Origin: Methanomassiliicoccus sp. UBA345
GTDB taxonomy: Archaea; Thermoplasmatota; Thermoplasmata; Methanomassiliicoccales; Methanomassiliicoccaceae
NCBI GenBank assembly: GCA_002504525.1
Contig: DATD01000017.1
Span: 480 to 11,907, forward strand
DNA: 11,428 nt
Direction of reading: 5' to 3'
Part shown: piece by piece, positions 5,960 to 11,428 of the stretch
How the letters are laid out: every line of letters begins with the position of its first letter
Numbering within the stretch: position 1 is the stretch's first letter
Made by a program: the position numbers and the translations under genes
The notes under the pieces: model-generated
The model's database searches: none
The model's input: only the letters and a program-made list of their open reading frames with translations
What the model was told of the DNA's origin: nothing

Positions 5960-8900
5960 TTACATGAAGTCGGAGAGCTTGCAGCGCTTGATCTTGTCCG
6001 ATTCGAACAGCGAGTTCATCGACTCCTCCACGATAGCGATGCGCTGCTGCGTGTACGCGTCGAGCTCGTACTTCTCGCCGATCTCCTTGCTGATCTCCAG
6101 ATATTTCTTCACGCTCTTCTCGTGAACCGTCAGAGTGAGATTGTGACCGCAGTAGCAGCGGCCGATGAGCGGGATGCGGCGGTACTTGGCACCGCACTTT
6201 GTGCACCGCAGCGACTGCGAGGAGAACGATTTCAGATTACCGATCATGTCGGGAAGGAAGTGCTTGGTGATGACCCGTGACACCACGTCCCTGGTGTCCA
6301 CCGCTCGTATCTTTCGAGCGAGCTCCAGCTGAGCGTTCATCTTGTCCATCATGGTCTCCAGCGTCTTGTACGCCGATTCCACCGGACCTTCCGAGATGTC
6401 CGAGGTATCGTGAGTGTAGCCGAAGCCCTCGTACTGCAGCGCTGAGCCGATGCGGCGCGCCACCTGGTCCATAACTTTCTCCAGTTCCTTGGGATGCAGG
6501 TACTCAAGAGTGGCGTTATAGAACTCCAGCGGGTACGACCATGCCACGTCGATGTTGTGGGCCTCCTTGTCGATCTCGTTGGGATCGAGCCGGGTGGTCA
6601 GAACGAGCGGCGCGTCCATGAGGCCGCCGCGGCGTTCGGGCAGGAACGAGCGGCTGAAGTTCAGCAGGCCGTCCATGAGAAGGATCACGGAGTCCTCGTC
6701 GCCGTCGCAGTTGCGCCGCTTGGCGGCGTGGAAGAACGGATGCCCGTATCCGACCGCGGCGCGGCAGAAGCCGATGACGCGGCACAGGATGCCGCCCGAG
6801 GTGTGAGGCGCCAGGCCGATGGTCAGGTGCCCGATGATGTCCTCCCGCTTGGTAGCATTGTAGAACCGTGGCAGGCCGTAGTACCTCTCCAGCAGGTCGT
6901 CGATGAAATTGGCTATCTTGACCAGATAGTCACCGCAGCTGTTCGCCACGATCAGGTCCTGCACCCTGAGCTCGCACACCTGCTCGGCGTCCACCAGTTC
7001 AGCGCCGTGAGTGTCCTTGACGTAGCCGAGGGCCCGGGCCTTTTCAACGCTCAGGCCGATCTCCCTCGGCCGGAAATGAGTGGTCGGCACGTCGGTCATA
7101 TCGTAGCGGATGGTGCCGTCCTTGAACACGAAGATGTCATGGTTGCCGCGAAGGATGCCTTTCTCCAGCGCCTCAGGGGTCTTGTTCTTGGATATCATCC
7201 CTTGAACCCCCTTGATCTCCGGCGGCGTCCCCTTCATGCCGATCCGCTCCATGGCAGCTGCCATCATGCCCTTGAGATCGACCTTCTGCTCGGCCGGGCG
7301 GTTCGATGGCCGCGTATGTCCGCCGCACTCGGGGCAGGAGCACATGTAGGTGTTCTTGCCGCAGGCGGTGCACTGACGGATGCCCATCTCCGCCGAGATT
7401 ATGCCCGAGGCTGCGGCGGTGGACACCAGCCGCTGCATGCCGCCGGCCGTTCCCAGCGGGAACAGGGAATGCGGCGGGGGCTTCATCTTGCGCTCCTTGG
7501 CCTTCTCCGGCCGCCCCATCCGCGCCCCTATGCGCGCCACCGCCCTGGCGCGCACCTCGATGCCCAGGGCGGCCGACACCGCCCGGAGGGTCGCGGAATC
7601 GTAGCGGTCGCGGCCGGCCATGGCCTCCGCGCCGGGGTCCGCGAGCGGGGCGGCCTCGACGATCTTACCATCCTCGGCGCGGAGGCCCAGTCCCTCCAGG
7701 AGCGGAAGGGCGTAATGATCGATGCGCACGCGGCCAGCCTCCATGCGGTGCAGGGCCCCGAGACATTCCAGGGTGCGCTTGGCCGCCTTCTGCTTGGCGA
7801 CCGTCAGGTGGTCGCCCTCGAAACGGCCGGTGGCGATGATGTGCGCGCGAAGGGGCTGCAGCTCCTCCAGCGGGATGTCGTACCAGAACAGGTTGTGCGC
7901 CGGATGCAGTGGAACGCCGAACTGACGGGAGATCTCCTTGGCGCGCTCGTACGACGGGGCCTCCCAGTCGTCCGGCAGCGGTCCTTTCGATTCTAGCTCC
8001 ACGCGGTACCATTCCGGGCAGAACGCGCCGGGGACCAGCACGTGGTTGTTCTCCATGAACTCGCCGTAGGCGAGAAGCACCTCCCCCAGGTCGACTATCT
8101 CGGCTACCTTGCCCTTCAGCTCCTTCGCTTCCTTGGTGGTATGGACCTGGACCAGGTCGCCGTTCTGCAGCAGGAGTATCGGACCCTCGATGGTGTCGCA
8201 AGGAGTGACGGCCCCGGCCTTTCCGGGCCGCTCGATCTTGATTTGCGTGCCGATGGCGAGGAAGTCGTCCAGCGCCACCATGGTGGCGGGGTTGATGGCC
8301 AGGGCGGCCAGCCCGGCGGTGCGGCCCCTGCCATAGCGTAGGCGGAGGCCTCCCGGCATGGACGGATGCCCGATGACCGGGCGGCCGGCCACCATGTCCT
8401 TGAGGTACTTGGAGTCCGGCCCGACCTTGTTGTCCTTCTCCTCGTCCCCCTCCTTGGCGTTGTGCTTCTTCTTCCACTCCAGATATTCGTCGATGAACTC
8501 CCAGCCGTCGATGCCCAGCTTCCTGGTGTGCTTCTGGATCTTGGGCGCCTTGAGGGTCATGCCCTCCGATATGACCAGGCATGCGCCTCCGCGCACCTTG
8601 TTGGTCTCGATGCGCGGCAGGTCGCGGAACCCGGAGATCTCCGCGTCCTCCGTCCCTTCACCGTCGATGCACACCGGGCAGTTGCGGGCGATGATCTCGA
8701 TCTCCTCGTTGCCGGGCGCGTACTGAAGGTGCTGGCACTGCTTGTATAGAGGTATCTCCTCCTTCAGACGCTGCACCTCCCCATCGGTCGGTATGTACTT
8801 GCCGATGCCGAACTCCCGGCGAACGACGTCGGCGATGAGCACGCTCAGCGCCTGGCCCGTGCCGCCGGCCGCCCTGATGGGGCCTGCGAAACTGAGGGAC

Positions 8901-9319
8901 AGGTAGTCGGTGCCGTCGCTGTTCTGGCCCACCTTGACGCCTGCGATGCCTTCCAGCGGCGCCACCAGGATGCCCTCGGTCAGGACCGCCAGTCCCACCC
9001 GGACCGCGCGGTCGATTGCGTCCTCCCGCGACTTGGAGGGCTGGCCGGCCATCTCCTTGGCGATGAGGAGAGAGACCTCCTCTCGGTTGTGCTTCAGCGA
9101 CAGCTCCCTGATGCGCTCGGCGACGCCTTCGACGTGCCAGGGCTCCAGCAGCTTCTCCACCCTGGATGCGAGATCATCGGCCCTAGGTATCTCTACAAAG
9201 GTCTCGGGGTCCAGGCCGCGGGCGCGGGCCTTTCGGGCGACGGCATAGCATCTGTCGGCCTCGTCGATCAGGCCGTTGAAGTAATCCTCCATGGCCTTGC
9301 TGCACGCCACGTTAACCAT
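5960..9319 (-). CDS. polC: DNA polymerase II (PolD) large subunit DP2
   Basis: Catalytic subunit of the heterodimeric D-family replicative DNA polymerase, which works with the DP1 exonuclease subunit, PCNA and primase. The N-terminus (VARKARARGLDPETFVEIP, then ADDLASRVEKL) matches archaeal DP2. The active-site segment is KRRNCDGDEDSV with catalytic D872 and D874, equivalent to the NADGDED motif of Pyrococcus. Zinc-type clusters are C650, C653, C660, C662, C665 and C1039, C1042, C1055, C1057. A further CPVC and the FRDLPRIETNKVRGG segment are near residue 220. No intein interrupts the active site, unlike in several relatives. At 1119 residues it is shorter than Pyrococcus DP2 (about 1260). The last residues RCKLSDFM look like a decayed C-terminal PCNA-binding box. 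The start ATG (9319-9317) is preceded on the minus strand by AAGGTGA and GAGGGGG. The DP1 gene is not in the window. Confidence 0.97.
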   Translation of the reverse strand: MVNVACSKAMEDYFNGLIDEADRCYAVARKARARGLDPETFVEIPRADDLASRVEKLLEPWHVEGVAERIRELSLKHNREEVSLLIAKEMAGQPSKSREDAIDRAVRVGLAVLTEGILVAPLEGIAGVKVGQNSDGTDYLSLSFAGPIRAAGGTGQALSVLIADVVRREFGIGKYIPTDGEVQRLKEEIPLYKQCQHLQYAPGNEEIEIIARNCPVCIDGEGTEDAEISGFRDLPRIETNKVRGGACLVISEGMTLKAPKIQKHTRKLGIDGWEFIDEYLEWKKKHNAKEGDEEKDNKVGPDSKYLKDMVAGRPVIGHPSMPGGLRLRYGRGRTAGLAALAINPATMVALDDFLAIGTQIKIERPGKAGAVTPCDTIEGPILLLQNGDLVQVHTTKEAKELKGKVAEIVDLGEVLLAYGEFMENNHVLVPGAFCPEWYRVELESKGPLPDDWEAPSYERAKEISRQFGVPLHPAHNLFWYDIPLEELQPLRAHIIATGRFEGDHLTVAKQKAAKRTLECLGALHRMEAGRVRIDHYALPLLEGLGLRAEDGKIVEAAPLADPGAEAMAGRDRYDSATLRAVSAALGIEVRARAVARIGARMGRPEKAKERKMKPPPHSLFPLGTAGGMQRLVSTAAASGIISAEMGIRQCTACGKNTYMCSCPECGGHTRPSNRPAEQKVDLKGMMAAAMERIGMKGTPPEIKGVQGMISKNKTPEALEKGILRGNHDIFVFKDGTIRYDMTDVPTTHFRPREIGLSVEKARALGYVKDTHGAELVDAEQVCELRVQDLIVANSCGDYLVKIANFIDDLLERYYGLPRFYNATKREDIIGHLTIGLAPHTSGGILCRVIGFCRAAVGYGHPFFHAAKRRNCDGDEDSVILLMDGLLNFSRSFLPERRGGLMDAPLVLTTRLDPNEIDKEAHNIDVAWSYPLEFYNATLEYLHPKELEKVMDQVARRIGSALQYEGFGYTHDTSDISEGPVESAYKTLETMMDKMNAQLELARKIRAVDTRDVVSRVITKHFLPDMIGNLKSFSSQSLRCTKCGAKYRRIPLIGRCYCGHNLTLTVHEKSVKKYLEISKEIGEKYELDAYTQQRIAIVEESMNSLFESDKIKRCKLSDFM

Positions 9320-9357
9320 TCGCCGTCCCCCTCACCTTACGGTCAGGCATAAGCAGG

Positions 9358-9366
9358 TGATAAAGA
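9358..9366 (-). promoter_or_regulatory. Possible TATA box of polC
   Basis: The minus strand reads TCTTTATCA, centred about 43 nt before the polC start. Transcription would start near 9336 and leave a leader of about 17 nt containing the purine-rich GGTGAGGGGG ribosome binding region. The same bases follow the hairpin at 9391-9370, so they may also be the T-rich tail of a terminator for the upstream gene. Confidence 0.35.
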
Positions 9367-9369
9367 GAG

Positions 9370-9391
9370 CGCCCGCCCCTTCGGCCGGGCG
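9370..9391 (-). terminator. Hairpin terminator-like element after the nog1 gene
   Basis: On the minus strand a perfect 6-bp stem CGCCCG/CGGGCG (9391-9386 with 9375-9370) encloses a 10-nt loop that can pair further. It lies 16 nt after the stop codon and is followed by CTCTCTTTATC. A GC stem followed by a T-rich stretch resembles an intrinsic terminator and would separate nog1 from polC. Confidence 0.4.
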
Positions 9392-9407
9392 AATCTCTGC
9401 ATTTACG

Positions 9408-10406
9408 TCAATGCGGCAGCTCGTCCATCCTTTCCATGCGGCCCTCTCTCAGCTTGGCCTCGATCATCTTCACCAGTTCCTCCACGCCTTCGCCGGTCGA
9501 GGCCGAGATGCGGGGCCTGGTGCCGGTGCCGCCCCACTCGAGGTCGGCCTTGTTCTCCACCTCGATGAACGGAATGTCGGAGAAGTTGCTGCGGATGGAT
9601 TCCAGCAGCGCCTCCTGCCGCTCCATGGTGTAGCCACACGTTTCTGAGGGATCGAACATGAACACGATGATGTCGGCCAGGTACTTCAGCGCGAGGATCG
9701 CCTGCAGTTCGATGGCGTTCCTCTCCTCCAGCTCCCGGTCCAGCAGTCCCGGCGTGTCGACTACCTGGTAGGTGCGCCATCCGCTGATGAAGTGGCCCAC
9801 CTGGATGCCCTTGGTGGTGAAGGGGTAGGAAGCGATGACAGGGCGGGCGCTCGAGATCCGCTCGGTCAGCTGCGACTTCCCCACGTTGGGATAGCCGGCG
9901 ATGACGATGGTGGGCTTCTCGGGATCGACGGACGGCAGCACCTTGAGGGCGTCCCTGGCCTTCTGGGCGAACAGCAGGTCCTTGTCGATCTGCTTGATGA
10001 TGGATGAAAAACGTCCATAGAACTCCCTAGTGGCCTTGGCCACGACATCGATGGAGTCGGCCTTCTTGACCTTGTGCATGTACATCCGCTGCAGGTGGGA
10101 CGCCTTCTCGGCGCACCAGGTGATCGAAGCCAGCGCTTTCTTCAGCTCGTCCTGCCCGATGACGACGTCCACCAGCTCGGAGAAGAACTCGTCCTCTCGC
10201 TCCATGCGCGGGAACGCGCGAACGTACTTCAGCAGGGTGGTGACGGTCATGTCCCCTATGCCGTTGATCTTGGCGATGTTGGTCTTCTTGACCGCGTCGA
10301 AGGGCGCCGATCCCGGCACCTCAGCCTTGGAGGCCCGGGCGAACGCCCTGTCAAGAAGCTCCTGGGAGGTCATGATGGTCGGGATCTTCCTCTTCCAGTC
10401 GGTCAT
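9408..10406 (-). CDS. Nog1-type ribosome-assembly GTPase
   Basis: GTPase of the Obg/Nog1 (TRAFAC) group. Eukaryotic Nog1 acts in 60S maturation, and the archaeal protein presumably acts in 50S assembly. The 332 residues begin with the Nog1 N-terminal helical domain (residues 1-165, opening KIPTIMTSQELLDRAFARAS). The G domain has G1 GYPNVGKS at 171-178, TT at 198-199 in switch I (G2), G3 DTPG at 217-220, G4 NKAD at 285-288 and G5 SAST at 301-304. The region between G2 and G3 (GIQVGHF, then WRTYQVVDTPGLLDRELEERN) is typical of archaeal Nog1. It ends soon after the G domain, lacking the long C-terminal part of eukaryotic Nog1, as is normal for archaea. ATG 10406 is chosen because relatives have a K.PT.PTS.ELLD start. 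No ribosome binding site is seen, and a TATA core about 27 nt upstream points to a leaderless mRNA. Confidence 0.93.
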   Translation of the reverse strand: MTDWKRKIPTIMTSQELLDRAFARASKAEVPGSAPFDAVKKTNIAKINGIGDMTVTTLLKYVRAFPRMEREDEFFSELVDVVIGQDELKKALASITWCAEKASHLQRMYMHKVKKADSIDVVAKATREFYGRFSSIIKQIDKDLLFAQKARDALKVLPSVDPEKPTIVIAGYPNVGKSQLTERISSARPVIASYPFTTKGIQVGHFISGWRTYQVVDTPGLLDRELEERNAIELQAILALKYLADIIVFMFDPSETCGYTMERQEALLESIRSNFSDIPFIEVENKADLEWGGTGTRPRISASTGEGVEELVKMIEAKLREGRMERMDELPH

Positions 10407-10426
10407 GTTCGCCCATAACCGGAGGA

Positions 10427-10436
10427 AGTATTAATC
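10427..10436. promoter_or_regulatory. Shared palindromic TATA core between divergent genes
   Basis: AGTATTAATC contains the palindrome ATTAAT (10430-10435). Its centre is 26.5 nt from the first base of the nog1 start codon (10406) and 27.5 nt from the ATG of the Nudix gene (10460). It is the only AT-rich TATA-like element in the 53-nt gap, so it probably serves both directions and gives leaderless mRNAs on both sides. Confidence 0.55.
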
Positions 10437-10459
10437 TATCTCTTGCCGATGGGTGCGTG

Positions 10460-11164
10460 ATGCCGTATCGCCTTGATTACAGCACATGGCTGAGCGATGG
10501 GGACCGGAGGCTGCTGGGGGAGGCGGAAGCCAAGCTGCTGCGCCTCATCGCGGAGAGCGGTTCGCTCGCATCGGCGTCCGCGGCGGCCTCGATGACGGTC
10601 GACGATGCCGCGGCGCTGCTGGAGCGGGCGGAGCGATGCTGCCGAACGCCGCTGACGTCGTCCGCGGACGGCGTCGTGCGGCTGACGGCGGAGGGCGAAC
10701 GGCTACTGCAGGAGTTCGAGTGCCGCAGCCGCCGCATGGCCGATCAGCTGCGACACCTATATCGCAACCCGGTCTTCGGGACCGACGGGATCGTCATCCA
10801 GGAGGACAGGGTGCTGCTCGTGAGGAGGAGAAACGACCCCTTCGCCGAGAGCTACGCCCTCCCTGGCGGCTTCATGGAGGTGGATGAGTCGGCGGAGGAG
10901 TGCGTGGTGCGGGAAGTGGAGGAGGAGACGGGGTTGCGCACCGAGGTGCTCGATCTCGTCGGCGCGTACACCCGCCCGGGACGCGATCCTCGAGGCCACA
11001 TCTGCACCCTCGCCTACCGTTTGGTGGTAAGGAGCGGCTCCCTCCGCGCCGGGGACGACGCGTCCGAGGCGGCGTTCTTCTCAATGGAAGCGCTGCCGGA
11101 GCTGGCGTTCGACCATCGCGACATCGTTACCGATGCTGGAAGGCGATGCGCCTGGCGGAAGTGA
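10460..11164 (+). CDS. Winged-helix/Nudix hydrolase fusion (ADP-ribose pyrophosphatase-like)
   Basis: The 234-residue protein combines two domains. Residues about 24-87 look like a ModE/LysR-type winged helix (LLRLIAESGSLASASAAA at the helix-turn-helix, then VVRLTAEGERLLQEF in the wing). Residues about 103-222 are a Nudix hydrolase with the complete box GX5EX7REUXEEXGU (G137, E143, R151, E152, E155, E156, G158), preceded by ALPGG. PGRDPRGH at 173-180, about 15 residues after the box, resembles ADP-ribose pyrophosphatases (COG1051). It could cleave ADP-ribose or a related nucleotide diphosphate, or use the fold to sense one and regulate transcription as NrtR does. The substrate is unknown. ATG 10460 is preferred over the adjoining GTG 10457 because of the TATA distance. 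It diverges from nog1. A transposon end lies within 28 nt of its stop, so the last few residues might be altered. Confidence 0.88.
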   Translation: MPYRLDYSTWLSDGDRRLLGEAEAKLLRLIAESGSLASASAAASMTVDDAAALLERAERCCRTPLTSSADGVVRLTAEGERLLQEFECRSRRMADQLRHLYRNPVFGTDGIVIQEDRVLLVRRRNDPFAESYALPGGFMEVDESAEECVVREVEEETGLRTEVLDLVGAYTRPGRDPRGHICTLAYRLVVRSGSLRAGDDASEAAFFSMEALPELAFDHRDIVTDAGRRCAWRK

Positions 11165-11173
11165 AGGGTCGCC

Positions 11174-11428
11174 GGGGACTGCTCTGTAGAAATCACCCAC
11201 CGCTAGCGAGCAACGCCGCTCGCCCGGCGTTGTGCGCGACAGCGCGCAATGCCAGCTCGGCATACTGGCCGCGCTCGCTGCGAGTACGCACCACTGCCGA
11301 CAAACGCTTGAGCATAGAGTTGACCGTCTCCACGAGCGCTCTGCGACGATAGCGCGCCTCGTCGAACACTCTGAGCTGCCGTCGTCGGTAGAAGCCCTGG
11401 CCATTCTCGGCGGTCCGCTTTACCGTGC
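11174..11428 (-). mobile_element. End of an insertion sequence, truncated by the window edge
   Basis: The transposase fragment below reads inward from the right edge and stops at 11193. Only 28 nt separate that stop from the Nudix stop, so the IS end must fall inside 11165-11192 or in the end of the Nudix gene. GGGGACTGCTCTGTAGAAAT, starting at 11174, is a plausible terminal inverted repeat by position, but the other end is not visible, so the exact boundary is a guess. Confidence 0.5.
11193..11428 (-). CDS. IS5/IS4-type DDE transposase, C-terminal part (partial)
   Basis: An open frame of 77 codons enters from the right edge and ends at TGA 11195-11193. The translation contains FDEARYRRRALVETVNSMLK, followed by RLSAVVRTRSERGQYAEL and ALRAVAHNA. 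This matches the end of DDE_Tnp_1 (IS4/IS5-type) transposases: the R.ALVETVNSMLKR segment holds the last catalytic Glu of the DDE triad, and the LRAVAHNA stretch corresponds to the final helix (often L...V.YNL). The N-terminal part and the first two catalytic Asp lie outside the window. Whether the full gene is intact cannot be seen. Codon choice (CGT, TTG, TCG, GCG) is less C-biased than in the neighbouring core genes, in keeping with a mobile gene. Confidence 0.75.
   Translation of the reverse strand, partial: TVKRTAENGQGFYRRRQLRVFDEARYRRRALVETVNSMLKRLSAVVRTRSERGQYAELALRAVAHNAGRAALLASGG

Noticed and set aside
6690..6730. Intein in the DP2 active-site region
   Set aside because: The segment KRRNCDGDEDSV continues directly into conserved DP2 sequence, with no splice-junction residues or inserted endonuclease.
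6494..7996. Plus-strand open frame of 500 codons opposite polC
   Set aside because: It lies wholly inside DP2, including the catalytic region, and reads as low-complexity Ala/Gly/Arg/Leu/His sequence without motifs.
11081..11404. Minus-strand 107-codon frame at the right edge
   Set aside because: It crosses the Nudix gene and lies in a different frame from the transposase similarity, which is found in the frame ending at 11193.

Overview
The window is a piece of a euryarchaeal chromosome. The family evidence is strong: an archaeal-type alanyl-tRNA synthetase, the gene run rps13-rps4-rps11-rpoD, the large subunit of the archaeal D-family DNA polymerase, and a Nog1-type ribosome-assembly GTPase. 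Genes are GC-rich. PolD excludes Crenarchaeota, and the iron-sulfur-type RpoD fits an anaerobe. I suspect a high-GC member of Thermoplasmata such as Methanomassiliicoccales, but this comes from general impression and not from any decisive marker.

Layout. Positions 1-94 hold the trailer end of a CRISPR array with type I-E-like repeats; the rest of the array lies to the left. Positions 95-462 are an AT-richer stretch without a convincing gene, but with a duplicated promoter-like 14-mer. alaS (494-3199) follows, with a TATA box placed for a leaderless transcript. A plus-strand operon rps13-rps4-rps11-rpoD (3359-5859) comes next and ends in a T-rich terminator. Converging on it from the minus strand is polC/DP2 (9319-5960). 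Upstream of that, also on the minus strand, is a nog1-like GTPase gene (10406-9408). Divergent from nog1 is a plus-strand gene for a winged-helix/Nudix fusion protein (10460-11164). The right edge carries the C-terminal part of a minus-strand IS5/IS4-type transposase, whose IS end nearly touches the Nudix stop codon.

The core genes serve information processing: charging tRNA-Ala, building the 30S subunit (S13, S4, S11), the RpoD assembly-platform subunit of RNA polymerase, replication by PolD, and 50S maturation by Nog1. Mobile or defence DNA (CRISPR end, IS element) flanks this conserved block on both sides.

I did not find a clear undescribed multi-gene system. The points most worth a second look are the HTH-first Nudix fusion, the single palindromic TATA core lying midway between two divergent start codons, the Asp-for-Cys substitution in one RpoD iron-sulfur motif, the degraded CRISPR trailer, and twin hairpins in front of rps13 and rps4.
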